Made by a program: the position numbers and the translations under genes. Below, one piece after another: positions 26,943-36,802 of a stretch of 64,000 nucleotides of DNA. How positions within the stretch are numbered: position 1 is the first letter of the stretch; each line of letters begins with the position of its first letter. Source of the DNA: Ptiloglossa arizonensis (taxonomy: Eukaryota > Arthropoda > Insecta > Hymenoptera > Colletidae); NCBI RefSeq assembly GCF_051014685.1, contig NW_027478400.1:868001-932000 (forward strand), in the 5' to 3' direction. The notes below the pieces were generated by a model that was not told where the DNA came from, ran no database searches, and was given only the letters and a program-made list of their open reading frames with translations.

Positions 26943-28256
26943 AAGAATTTCGATTCTTCATGTATTAATCAAATGTTAAATTGATATATCTCATGGACAA
27001 TTATTACTTTCCATGTTTTAAAACTTTAAGAAACACCTCTTTACTTTGAAGTTCGATCAAAATCAATTGCTAGAGGCGAATCAATCATTTTTAATGCATA
27101 AGTAAGATGCACATTGTTCGATCAATATAGGGAACATGCGTAAATGTTAATAACAATCGCTGAAATGAACAAACATTCACCGAAACCATTCGCCCTCGAA
27201 GATTTCGCAGTATCTTGACGTTTGTTTATCATAATTATTAACATCCGTCGTAGGATCATACATTAGACAATTATTAACAATGTTCTAGTATAAATAATGG
27301 CTTAAAATATCATTTCGTTGAAATATTCCTTGTTCGCGAAGGAATTTTTCCTTGAGATCTAACTGACATTCTCAAGGCTACACGTATCGATTATCGATTC
27401 ACAAGTATTTATCGCTGTGATTTTTCTATCTAAAAAAGCGATTAATTGAATTTTGGCACTTTTGTGAAAAAAATACCACTTCTACGCATATTGTGTAAAT
27501 TATAAGAATTAAACAAATGTTAAATTAATGTATCTAATGAACAATTGCTACTTTGCGTGCTTTAAAAGTTTACGAAACACGTTTTAACGTGGAGTCTCGA
27601 TCAAAATCAATTTCGATAAGTTTCTTATTTAATTGCAATGCAAAAATAAGATGCACATTTTTCGGTCAATATAGGGAACATGCGTAAATGTTAATAACAA
27701 TCGCTGGAATGAACAAACATTCACTGAAAGCGTTCGCCTTCGCAGACTTCGCAATATCTTGACATTTATTTATCATAATTATTAACAGCCGTCGTTGGAC
27801 CGTAGATTAAACAATTTTTGACAATGTTTCGGTATAAAAAGCCATCAATTTCTTGAAATATTTGGGTAGATCGAACAAATACGATCGAAGAAGCCGTGGA
27901 ATAAAATAAATGAATATTTCGCTACATATCGGAATTACAGTTTGTATGTATGCAAATATATTCTGAACCCGCAATTACAAATCCCTGTAACGTGGTAATT
28001 ACATGGGTTGCCATCTATTGGAGAAAGGGTTAAACTACACTTAAGTGGTGCAAACACCTGGCGGAGAAACGCTCAAGTTTGTCGAGGAATTGTTCTAATT
28101 TCCACAAATAGATGGCGCGACAGGTACAATTTACCGACATTAGAGATAAGTATTTCCATTTGTATGATATTCCCTACCGTGCGATAAAATAAATAAATAC
28201 TTTTGTACAAACTTTTGTATGTTTCATCTTTCGAATAAATGTAAAATTAAACATTC
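26943..28256 (-). repeat. Fragment of dispersed ~540 bp nuclear repeat family
   Basis: Non-mitochondrial, AT-rich sequence without a coding frame. The marker AACAATCGC(T/G)GAAATGAAC occurs at about 27,149 and 27,691, a spacing of about 543 bp. The same units occur many times in 45,300-50,840. The first ~115 bases are the reverse complement of 43,523-43,640. The end (about 27,860-28,250), including CACCTGGCGGAGAAACGCTC near 28,050, matches 47,520-47,900. It sits between two ND2 fragments of opposite orientation, so the boundaries at 26,942 and 28,256 are rearrangement breakpoints. Confidence 0.8.
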
Positions 28257-28984
28257 CACGGTAAATTTTATTCTTGAATTTATTAATGTTTCTAGGACGG
28301 TTTATTTCAGTATAAAGAGTGCTATAGTCGGGAAATTTTTGTACATAATAATTATTGAGTATAAAATAATTTTTCTCCTATTAGAGGTTAATGTATTAAA
28401 TAAGGAAGAAGAGTTAATCTTTATTATTTTAAATATAAAAATTAAAATTAAATAAATTATTGAGTATAAAATGAAATATGTTAAAAATGTATTTTTGTTA
28501 ATTATTAATAAAATAACTATAATAGATGTTTGTATAACAGATGAAAATCCTATAATTATTATGATTGATTTTTTTGTTTAAGCAAATGATAGGGGCAATA
28601 ATTACATTAATTAGGCAAATAAAATAAATTTCATTATTAAATTTTAATATGAGTTCTATAATAATTATAGGGATTAATTTGATTAAAGTTATTATAATGA
28701 ATAGATTAATTCAATTTAATGAATAAATTAAAGAAATGAATCGAACATTTAAAGAGTACATCCCAATTTTTAAGATAAGTGAAAAAAAAATTATTATTAT
28801 AAATAAATAATTAGATTTATTTCCGATTCTGTGTAAATTATTATATATAGTAAATAGTATAAATAAGATTCTTCTGGAGGCTAAAGAAATTAAAAAATAT
28901 ATTAAGTATGTATTTAGAGTATTAGTGTCTAATTTAACTATAGATCAAATGATTTATAATAGAAATTATAAATATTATAATCAT
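28257..28984 (-). pseudogene. ND2: ND2 fragment, copy B, inverted, with 88 bp insertion
   Basis: Reverse complement of the ND2 region at 30,833-31,460 (copy C), with small substitutions. It carries an extra ~88 bp (about 28,368-28,455) flanked by a 17 bp direct repeat, ATTATTGAGTATAAAAT, at 28,351-28,367 and 28,456-28,472. Copy C has this 17-mer equivalent once and no insert. The extra DNA is AT-rich and I do not recognise it; it could be a short insertion with a target duplication or filler from repair. The 3' end of the gene is missing. This is a dead copy and part of a palindrome centred at 29,903/29,904. Confidence 0.82.
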
Positions 28985-29903
28985 CTAATCGAAACGGAGA
29001 AACGGAGAAACGGAGAAACGATGAAACGAAGGAAGAAACGGAGAAACGAAGAAAGAAACGGAGAAATGAAGAAAGAAACGAAGAATCGAAGAAAGAAACG
29101 GAGAAACGAAGAAATAAAACGCGAAACGGAGAAAGAAACGGAGAAACGAAGAAAGAAACAGAGAAACGAACAAAGAAACGCAGAAACGAAGAATGAAACG
29201 GAGAAACGAAGAAATAAACGGAGAAATGAAGAAAGATACGGAGAAACAAAGAAAGAAACGGAGAAACGAACAAAGACACGGAGAAACGAAGAAATAAACG
29301 GAGAAATGAAGAAAGATACGGAGAAACAAAGAAAGAAACGGAGAAACGAACAAAGATACGGAGTAACGTACAAAGAAACTGAGAAACGAAGAATGAAACG
29401 GAGAAACGAAGAAAGAAACGGAGAAATAAATGGAGAAACGAAGATATAAACGGAGAAACGAAGAAAGAAACGGAGAAACGAACAAAGAAACGGAGAAACG
29501 AAGAAAGAAACGGAGAAACGAAGAAAGAAACGGAGAAACGAAGAAAGAAACGGAGAAATAAATGGAGAAACGAAGATATAAACGGAGAAACGAAGAAAGA
29601 AACGGAGAAACGAAGAAAGAAACGGAGAAACGAAGAAAGAAACGGAGATACGAACAAAGAAACGGAGAAACGAACAAAGAAACGGAGAAACGAAGAAAGA
29701 AACGGAGAAACAAAAAAAGAAACGGAGAAACGGAGAAATAAATGGAGAAACGAAGAAATAAACGGAGAAACGAAGAAAGAAACGGAGAAACAAAGAAAGA
29801 AACGGAGTAACGAACAAAGAAACGGAGAAACGAACAAAGAAAGTGAGAAACGAACAAAGAAACGGAGAAACGAACACAGAAACGGAGAAACGAACAATGA
29901 AAC
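28985..29903 (+). repeat. Purine-rich satellite, left arm of palindrome
   Basis: 919 bp of the same two-word satellite, starting with three 8-mers next to ND2 copy B and then 20-mers. Its word order, read from the ND2 junction inward, matches the reverse complement of 29,904-30,832: GATGAAACGAAGGAAGAA first, then AAATGAAG or AAGTGAAG, then the ATAAAC words. The array flips at GAAACGTTTC (29,899-29,908), itself a perfect 10 bp palindrome. Confidence 0.9.
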
Positions 29904-30832
29904 GTTTCTCCGTTTCTCCGTTTCTCGCTTTCTCCGTTTCTCCGTTTCTCCGTTTCTCCGTTTCTCGGTGTCTCCGTTTCTCCGTTTCTCCGTTTCTCGG
30001 TTTCCCCGTTTCTCCGTTTCTCCGTTTCTCCGTTTCTCGGTTTCTCCGTTTCTGCGTTTCTCGATTTCTCCGTTTCTCCGTCTCTCGGTTTCTCCGTTTC
30101 TCGGTTTCTCCGTTTCTCCGTTTCTGGGGTTTTCCGTTTTTCTGTTTCTCCGTTTCACCGTTTCTTATTCGTTTCTCCATTTATTTCTCCGATTCTCCGT
30201 TTCTTTTTTCGTTTCTCCGTTTCTTTCTTCGTTCCTTCGTTTCTTTCTTTGTTTCTCCGTTTCTTTCATCGTTTCTCCGTTTCTTTCTTCGTTCCTCCGT
30301 TTCTTTCTTCGATTCTCCGTTTATTTCTTCGTTTCTCCATTTATTTCTCCGATCTACGTTTCTTTGTTCGTTTCTCCGTTTCTTTGTTCGATTCTCCGTT
30401 TATTTGTTCGTTTCTCTATTTCTTTGTTCGTTTCTCCGTTTCTTTGTCGTTTCTTCGTTTCTTTGTTCGTTTCTCCGTTTCTTTGTTCGTTTCTCCGTGT
30501 CTTTGTTCGTTTCTCCGTTTCCTTCTTCGTTTCTTCGTTTCTTTCTTCGTTTCTCCATTTATTTCTCCGTTTCTCCGTTTCTTTCTTCGTTTCTCCGTTT
30601 CTTTGTTCGTTTCTTCGTTTCTTTCTTCGTTTCCGCGTTTCTTTCTTCGTTTCTGCGTTTCTTTGTTCGTTTCTCTGTTTCTTTCTTCGTTTCTCCGTTT
30701 CTTTCTCCGTTTCTCGGTTTATTTCTTCGTTTCTCCGTTTCTTTCTTCGTTTCTTCGTTACTTTCTTCACTTCTCCGTTTCTTTCTTCGTTTCTCCGCTT
30801 CTTCCTTCGTTTCATCGTTTCTCCGTTTCGAT
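29904..30832 (-). repeat. Pyrimidine-rich satellite, right arm of palindrome
   Basis: 929 bp of inverted satellite. The first ~260 bases next to the flip are 8-mers (GTTTCTCC, with GTTTCTCG variants), then 20-mers. The block ends in TCCGTTTCGATTAAATG at the ND2 junction. The near-equal arm lengths (919 and 929 bp) and shared word order show that it arose as one inverted duplication together with the ND2 copies on each side. Confidence 0.9.
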
Positions 30833-31547
30833 TAAATGATTATAATATTTATAATTTCTATTATAAATCTGTTGATCTATAGTTAAATTTGACACTAATA
30901 CTCTAAATACATATTTAATATATTTTTTAATCTCCTTAGCCTCCAGAAGAATTTTATTTATACTATTTACTATATATAATAATTTACACAGAATCGGAAA
31001 TAAATCTAATTATTTATTTATAATAATAATTTTTTTTTCACTTATCTTAAAAATTGGGATGTACTCTTTAGATGTTCGATTCATTTCTTTAATTTATTCA
31101 TTAAATTGAATTAATCCATTCTTTATAATAACTTTAATAAAATTAATCCCTATAATTATTATAGAACTCGTATTAAAATTTATTATTGAAATTTATTTTA
31201 TTTGCCTAATTAATGTAACTATTGCCCCTATCATTTGCTTAAATAGAAAATCAATCAAAATAATTATAGGATATTCATCTGTTATACAAACATCTATTAT
31301 AGTTATTTTATTAATAATTAACAAAGATACATCTTTAACATATTTCATTTTATACTCAATAATTATTATGTACACAAATTTCCCACGTATAGCACTCTTT
31401 ATACTGAAATGAATCGTCCTAGAAACATTAATAAATTCAAGAATAAAATTTATACTTTTAATAATTGTGTATCTTTTTATAAGATTAATTACATCATGAA
31501 ATTATTTAAATATATCCTTCTTATATTTTTTCCCTTCAATTAAATAA
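30833..31547 (+). pseudogene. ND2: ND2 (copy C), start of the long mitochondrial segment
   Basis: Reads as NADH dehydrogenase subunit 2, a membrane subunit of mitochondrial complex I, in the invertebrate mitochondrial code. One open frame runs from 30,867 to the TAA at 31,545-31,547, about 226 codons. It includes Ile-Gly-Asn-Lys-Ser-Asn, then Met-Gly-Tyr-Ser-Ser-Val-Met-Gln-Thr-Ser, a Leu-Thr-Tyr-Phe segment and Lys-Trp-Ile near the end. ND2 in insects is usually well over 300 residues, so the N-terminus is missing and the rest looks shortened. A TAA at 30,864-30,866 blocks any extension upstream, and satellite DNA starts immediately before. It lies upstream of COX1, as in insect mitochondria. 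The conserved Pro-Phe-His region is degraded. I treat it as a NUMT pseudogene. Confidence 0.85.
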
Positions 31548-31653
31548 AATATGTATAATTAAATTAACCTTAATTTTCTAAACTATTATCTATTTATAAC
31601 TTTTTTAATATTTATATTTATATTTATGATCTACTGGTTATATTAATTTTTAG
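31548..31653. other. ND2-COX1 spacer with possible degraded tRNA remnants
   Basis: Insect mitochondria usually have tRNAs for Trp, Cys and Tyr here. This 106 bp AT-rich stretch has room for one or two tRNAs at most. I could not fold a convincing cloverleaf or find a clear anticodon loop on either strand. AATTAACCTTAATTTTCT near 31,560 might be a decayed tRNA-Trp anticodon arm, but this is weak. Confidence 0.4.
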
Positions 31654-33189
<1,536 letters not shown>

Positions 33190-33194
<5 letters not shown>

Positions 33195-33254
33195 TATGGC
33201 AGATTAGTGCATGAATTTAAAATTCATTTATAAAATTTAATATTTTTATTGAAA
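33190..33254 (+). tRNA. trnL2: tRNA-Leu(UUR), NUMT copy
   Basis: The canonical position between COX1 and COX2 holds a cloverleaf. Acceptor CTTAATA pairs with TATTGAA (six of seven, one wobble). The D-arm region is TGGCAGATTAGTGCA. The anticodon arm is TGAAT-TTAAAAT-TCA-like with anticodon TAA. Sequence resembles insect mitochondrial tRNA-Leu2. It overlaps the COX1 stop and directly abuts the COX2 ATG. Presumed silent in the nucleus. Confidence 0.85.
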
Positions 33255-33937
33255 ATGTCCCATTGAAAAATAATTAATTTCCAAGACCCCAATTCGCCAT
33301 ATGCCGATAATTTAAATCTTTTTCACAACTTCACAATAATTATAATAATTATAATCTCTTCATTAACTCTAATAATTATATTAGATATTTTTACTAATAA
33401 ATTTATCAATCGATTTTTACTTAAAAATCATCATATTGAAATTGTATGAACTTTACTCCCAATAATAATTTTAGGAGTAATTGCACTTCCTTCTTTAAAA
33501 ACCCTATATTTTATTGATGAACTATGAATACCGTATACTTAACAATCAAATCAATTGGGCACCAATAATATTGATCCTATGAATACCCAGAATTTAATAA
33601 TTTAAATTTTGACTCCTATATAGATAAAGATTTAAATAATATTTACATTTTTCGTCTCCTAGACGTAGATAATCGAATAATTATTCCATCTAATACACTA
33701 ATTCGAATATTAACAACATCAAACGACGTAATTCACTCTTGAACTGTTCCGTCTTTAGGCTTAAAAATAGACTCAGTACCAGGGCGAATTAACCAAATAA
33801 ATTTAATTACTAATCGACCTGGAGTATTTTTCGGACAATGTTCTGAAATCTGCGGAGCTAATCACAGATTTATGCCAATTGTTGTGGAAAGAACTAATTA
33901 TTCAAACTTTATTAATTGAATTAACAACCAAAATTAA
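33255..33937 (+). pseudogene. COX2: COX2, cytochrome c oxidase subunit II (NUMT copy, frameshift + stop)
   Basis: Full-length subunit II, which carries the CuA centre of complex IV. It starts ATG TCC CAT TGA (Met-Ser-His-Trp) and ends at TAA 33,935-33,937. Visible motifs are the N-terminal Phe-Gln-Asp-Pro-Asn-Ser-Pro, Ile-Val-Trp-Thr-Leu-Leu-Pro, the Gly-His-Gln region, and the CuA ligands Cys-Ser-Glu-Ile-Cys-Gly-Ala-Asn-His near the C-terminus. Damage: the reading frame changes between 33,534 and 33,541 (two extra bases or one lost). A TAA at 33,566-33,568 then replaces the Trp codon TGA in the conserved Gly-His-Gln-Trp-Tyr-Trp motif. It is the expected neighbour of tRNA-Leu2 and the tRNA-Lys/Asp pair. 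Confidence 0.92.
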
Positions 33938-33975
33938 ATTTTAACCTACTTATATAATATTTAATTAAATCAAAT

Positions 33976-34041
33976 CATTAGATGTCTGACAAAAGAATTG
34001 ATATTTTAAATCAAATTATAGTAATAAATTACTTCTAATGA
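33976..34041 (+). tRNA. trnK: tRNA-Lys(UUU), NUMT copy
   Basis: A perfect 7 bp acceptor (CATTAGA / TCTAATG) encloses an anticodon arm TTGAT-ATTTTAA-ATCAA with anticodon TTT. It lies between COX2 and tRNA-Asp, the ancestral insect order (K then D). From family knowledge, the honeybee Apis mellifera has the reverse order, so this source mitochondrion differs from it. Confidence 0.85.
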
Positions 34042-34056
34042 TTAAATAAACCTAAT

Positions 34057-34120
34057 AAAAATTAGTTAAATCTATAACATTAAATTGTCATTTTAAAATT
34101 ATTACAAAATAATATTTTTG
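34057..34120 (+). tRNA. trnD: tRNA-Asp(GUC), NUMT copy
   Basis: Acceptor AAAAATT pairs with TATTTTT at six of seven positions, and the anticodon loop TTGTCAT carries GTC. It sits between tRNA-Lys and ATP8, as in most insects. The T-arm is AT-rich and only roughly drawn. Confidence 0.75.
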
Positions 34121-34139
34121 TCATAAAATAAAATAAATA

Positions 34140-34162
34140 TAATTTGATTTTTAATCAAATTA
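34140..34162 (+). other. Perfect 10 bp hairpin upstream of ATP8
   Basis: TAATTTGATT (34,140-34,149), a TTT loop, then AATCAAATTA (34,153-34,162). It lies in the 57 bp gap between tRNA-Asp and ATP8. In mitochondria such stems can act as processing signals where a tRNA is absent; here that is only a possibility. Confidence 0.6.
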
Positions 34163-34177
34163 AAAACTTACCTTCTT

Positions 34178-34357
34178 ATGAAAATATATATACATTTCAT
34201 CCCTCAAATAATACCCCTTCACTGATCATCTTTATATTTAACTATTCTAATCTTATTAATTATTATACTTTCAAATATTTATTTTATCAACATTAATAAA
34301 ATAAAATTATTGACAATACAAAAATTTTACCTGAATAATTGAACAAATATATGATAA
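34178..34357 (+). pseudogene. ATP8: ATP8, ATP synthase subunit 8 (NUMT copy, frame open)
   Basis: A small membrane subunit of the mitochondrial ATP synthase. The frame ATG(34,178)...TAA(34,355-34,357) gives 59 residues with the diagnostic Ile-Pro-Gln-Met-Met-Pro-Leu-His-Trp near the N-terminus, then a hydrophobic helix and a basic tail. A downstream non-ATG start (about 34,193) is also possible, since the family usually begins close to Pro-Gln-Met. The stop is immediately followed by the ATP6 ATG. No internal stop in the mitochondrial code, but nuclear-code reading would stop at TGA codons. Confidence 0.85.
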
Positions 34358-35025
34358 ATGATATCAAACTTATTTTCTATTTTTGACCCATCGAAAAGAA
34401 ATAATTTATCATTAAATTGATTTAGACTTACACTGCCATTCATTTTTATCCCAATAAAATTTTGAGTTCTAAATTCACGATATCAAACATTTTGAAACAT
34501 ATATTTAAAATTTTTACACTCAGAATTTAAAACCTTGACAAAAAAAAACTTTACTAAAAATTTACTAATCTGTAACAGACTTATATTTATAATCCTATTT
34601 TTTAATTTTTTAGGATTATTCCCATACATTTTTACCCCTTCAAGACATGTATCAATTAATTTATCTATATCATTATTTATATGAATTAGATTTATAATTT
34701 TTGGGTGGACTATCAATGCTAAAAAAATATTGATTCATCTAGTACCAAGAAATACCCCCTTTATATTAATAAATTATATAGTATTAATTGAAACAATTAG
34801 AAACATTATTCGACCCTGAACATTAACTATTCGATTAACAGCTAATATACTAGCAGGGCATCTTCTACTATCTTTATTAGGCTCAACTGTTAGAAAATTT
34901 CTAATTTGGATACCTTTTACAATTTTAATTCAAAACATATTATTTATTTTAGAAATTTCGGTCTCCTTAATTCAAATATACGTATTTATTATTTTATTAA
35001 CCCTATATTTTAATGAATCAAATTA
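34358..35025 (+). pseudogene. ATP6: ATP6, ATP synthase subunit a (NUMT copy, frame open)
   Basis: Subunit a forms the proton channel of the F0 sector. It starts ATG ATA TCA AAC (34,358), and 222 codons read without a stop in the mitochondrial code. It includes Ile-Phe-Asp-Pro-Ser, Leu-Gly-Leu-Phe-Pro-Tyr, Ile-Arg-Pro-Trp-Thr-Leu, the key Arg in Arg-Leu-Thr-Ala-Asn-Met-Leu-Ala-Gly-His, and a C-terminal Gln-Met-Tyr-Val-Phe. The last codon is followed by TA that overlaps the COX3 ATG, so the source gene probably used an incomplete stop finished by polyadenylation. Length and motifs are normal, unlike the damaged COX1 and COX2 upstream. Confidence 0.88.
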
Positions 35026-35810
35026 TGAAAATATTTACGCATCCTTACCACATAGTTACCCCAAGACCATGACCTTTAATTACTTCTATAAATATTATAA
35101 ATTTATTTATAAGATTAATTTTATTCACAAATTCAAAACTTTTTACCTTATTAGTAACAAATCCATTTATATTAATTACTTGCTTATCATTATGATGACG
35201 TGATACCATTCGAGAAAGAACATTTCAAGGATTTCACTCTCAATCAATTCATTCTATATTAAAAATAAGTATATTATTATTTATTATTTCTGAACTAGTT
35301 TTCTTTATTTCTTTTTTTTGGACATATATTCATAACTCAATTTCCCCAAGAATTGAACTAGGTATAAATTGACCCCCTACATCAATTAAAATACTAAATC
35401 CATTTGATATCCCATTATTAAATTCTATCATTTTAATTTCCTTCGGATTTACATTAACCTTAAGGCATAATTTTCTTTCGTTAGAAAATAAAATTTATAG
35501 AAAAATTTATCTTTTATACACATGATTATTAAGTATAATTTTTATAAGTCTTCAATTTAATGAATATAAACAATCTTCTTTTTCTATAAATGATGGGATT
35601 TTTGGATCAATTTTTTACATAGCAACAGGATTCCATGGATTACATGTTTTAATTGGGGGCTTTATATTATCAATTATTATAATTCGAATAAATAATAATC
35701 ACTTTTCTTCAATTCGTCATTTTAATTTTACAGCTGCTATCTGATTCTGACATTTTGTAGATGTTGTATGATTATTTCTATATATAATAATTTACTGATG
35801 AATATATTAA
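35025..35810 (+). pseudogene. COX3: COX3, cytochrome c oxidase subunit III (NUMT copy, frame open)
   Basis: Full-length subunit III of complex IV: ATG at 35,025 to TAA at 35,808-35,810, 261 residues. No stop or frameshift in the mitochondrial code. Motifs include His-Met-Val-Thr-Pro-Ser-Pro-Trp-Pro near the start, Trp-Trp-Arg-Asp, Phe-Gln-Gly-Phe-His, Ser-Glu-Leu-Val-Phe-Phe, Gly-Phe-His-Gly-Leu-His-Val, and Trp-His-Phe-Val-Asp-Val-Val-Trp-Leu. The start overlaps the ATP6 end by one or two bases. It would not translate in the cytosol because of many TGA codons. An intact frame beside broken genes suggests a fairly young insertion. Confidence 0.9.
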
Positions 35811-35818
35811 TATAAAAT

Positions 35819-35878
35819 AAATATAATAAATAATTATATTTAACTTATAATTAAATTTTTATTGTTTAAATATATTTA
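35819..35878 (+). tRNA. trnG: tRNA-Gly remnant with anticodon TAT instead of TCC
   Basis: At the canonical COX3-ND3 site, acceptor AAATATA pairs perfectly with TATATTT. The anticodon arm is TTTAA-CTTATAA-TTAAA. Insect tRNA-Gly normally has the loop CTTCCAA; here CC is replaced by AT, so the anticodon is TAT. Two substitutions at the anticodon make it non-functional as tRNA-Gly and fit NUMT decay, unless the source had remoulded it. Confidence 0.75.
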
Positions 35879-35883
35879 AAACG

Positions 35884-36234
35884 ATTCATATTTTCATTAA
35901 AATAATAATTATTCTAATTATTCCCATAATTATTTTTATTGCAAATCACTTATTTTCATTAACCAATTTTAAAAATCGCGAAAAAATTTCTCCTTTCGAA
36001 TGTGGATTTGACCCACTATCAGAAAATCGCCTACCATTTTCCATTAATTTTTATTTAATTGCTTTAATCTTTTTAATTTTCGATATCGAAATTATTATAT
36101 ATTAATTGTTCCTATAATCACTACTCTTAATAAATATTATGAAATAACCACTTTTTATTCTTTTATTTCTATCATCTGAATTCCACTATTGACCCTCTGA
36201 CTAGAATGATACATAAAATTTCTAAAATGACACT
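35884..36234 (+). pseudogene. ND3: ND3, NADH dehydrogenase subunit 3 (NUMT copy, 2 bp insertion)
   Basis: Small membrane subunit of complex I. The conserved Ser-Pro-Phe-Glu-Cys-Gly-Phe-Asp-Pro motif is present, followed by Arg-Leu-Pro-Phe-Ser-Ile-Asn-Phe and Phe-Asp-Ile-Glu-Ile. Two extra bases (TA, 36,100-36,101) in a TATATTA run then shift the frame, giving TAA at 36,103-36,105. Removing them in reading restores family-like sequence to Trp-Leu-Glu-Trp-Tyr. The end is an incomplete T stop abutting tRNA-Asn. The length without the insertion is about 116 codons, normal for ND3. Confidence 0.88.
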
Positions 36235-36300
36235 TTAATTGAAACCAAAATAGAGGTAAATTATTGTTAATAATTTCATTAAATTAAATCTCCAATTAAT
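36235..36300 (+). tRNA. trnN: tRNA-Asn(GUU), NUMT copy
   Basis: Perfect 7 bp acceptor TTAATTG / CAATTAA, and an anticodon loop TTGTTAA in an AATTA/TAATT stem. It directly follows ND3. In the ancestral insect order tRNA-Ala comes first here, so the cluster is rearranged. Confidence 0.88.
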
Positions 36301-36312
36301 TGCATATTGTAC

Positions 36313-36381
36313 TATATATTGTAGTATAATACAATATAATTAATTTCGAATTAATAGCTTGATTTAATAAATCATATATAT
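36313..36381 (+). tRNA. trnR: tRNA-Arg(UCG), NUMT copy
   Basis: Acceptor TATATAT / ATATATA, anticodon arm ATTAA-TTTCGAA-TTAAT with TCG, and T-arm TGATTTAATAAATCA. It lies between tRNA-Asn and a near-identical copy with a different anticodon. The AT-only acceptor makes the exact ends uncertain by a few bases. Confidence 0.78.
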
Positions 36382-36433
36382 ATATAGTATAATAAAATAT
36401 AATTAATTTCCAATTAATAGCTTGATTTAATAA

Positions 36434-36444
<11 letters not shown>
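36376..36444 (+). tRNA. Duplicate of tRNA-Arg with anticodon TCC (Gly-type)
   Basis: This repeats the preceding tRNA at the same internal spacing (22 bases from the D-arm TAG to the anticodon). It has the same ATTAATTT...AATTAATAGCTTGATTTAATAAAT body, but the anticodon is TCC, not TCG. A G-to-C change thus gives a glycine anticodon. The 3' acceptor merges into a TA microsatellite. It could be a remoulded tRNA, or a tandem duplication with one mutation. Confidence 0.65.

Positions 36445-36497
<53 letters not shown>
36439..36497. repeat. (TA)n microsatellite
   Basis: About 29 uninterrupted TA units directly after the tRNA-Arg duplicate. It probably grew by slippage from the AT-only acceptor stems. 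Confidence 0.95.
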
Positions 36498-36499
<2 letters not shown>

Positions 36500-36535
36500 T
36501 ATACACCAATTTGGAGAGATATTTATTAATATATA

Positions 36536-36601
36536 TAGTATAATAAAATCATTGATTTATCTTTATACTGAAAATATAATATTTTTATAAACCATATAAA
36601 C
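36536..36601 (-). tRNA. trnE: Probable tRNA-Glu(UUC), inverted, NUMT copy
   Basis: Read on the - strand, a TATATGGTTTA D-region is followed by an anticodon arm TTATA-TTTTCAG-TATAA with TTC. The T-arm AAATC-AAT-GATTT is short, and the acceptor pairs poorly, so the ends are approximate. Ancestrally this tRNA is on the other strand, so it is inverted here. Confidence 0.55.
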
Positions 36602-36604
36602 TTC

Positions 36605-36664
36605 GGTATTAGTTAAATTATAAAACTTAATTTGCTATTAAAAATCAATAATAAAATTATACCT
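36605..36664 (+). tRNA. trnA: tRNA-Ala(UGC), NUMT copy
   Basis: Acceptor GGTATTA / TTATACC pairs at six of seven positions. The D-region AGTTAAATTATAAAACT and anticodon loop TTTGCTA (TGC) fit tRNA-Ala. It lies downstream of Asn and Arg, not first in the cluster as in the ancestral order. Confidence 0.65.
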
Positions 36665-36678
36665 ATATTTTCATAATT

Positions 36679-36737
36679 TAGAAATAAAATGATTTTAATC
36701 ATTTTAAAAGAATTAGAAATTCTTTTATTTTATTTCT
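36679..36737 (-). tRNA. trnS1: tRNA-Ser(AGN), anticodon TCT, lacking a D-arm
   Basis: On the - strand a perfect acceptor AGAAATA / TATTTCT (10 bp if extended) encloses an anticodon arm AAGAA-TTTCTAA-TTCTT with TCT and a T-arm AATGAT-TAAA-ATCATT. There is no room for a D-arm, as is typical of animal mitochondrial tRNA-Ser(AGN). As I recall, TCT instead of GCT is common in bees. It overlaps tRNA-Phe by about one base. Confidence 0.7.
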
Positions 36738-36802
36738 GTCTAAAAATACAAAATATGCATTATCCTAATATTTCAATATTATACTGTTTAAGCTATTTAA
36801 AC
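36737..36802 (-). tRNA. trnF: tRNA-Phe(GAA), NUMT copy
   Basis: On the - strand: acceptor GTTTAAA / TTTAGAC (one wobble), D-region TAGCTTAAAC, anticodon arm with GAA in TATAATATTGAAATATTA, then GGATAATGC. This is the usual partner immediately downstream of ND5 on the same strand. Confidence 0.82.
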
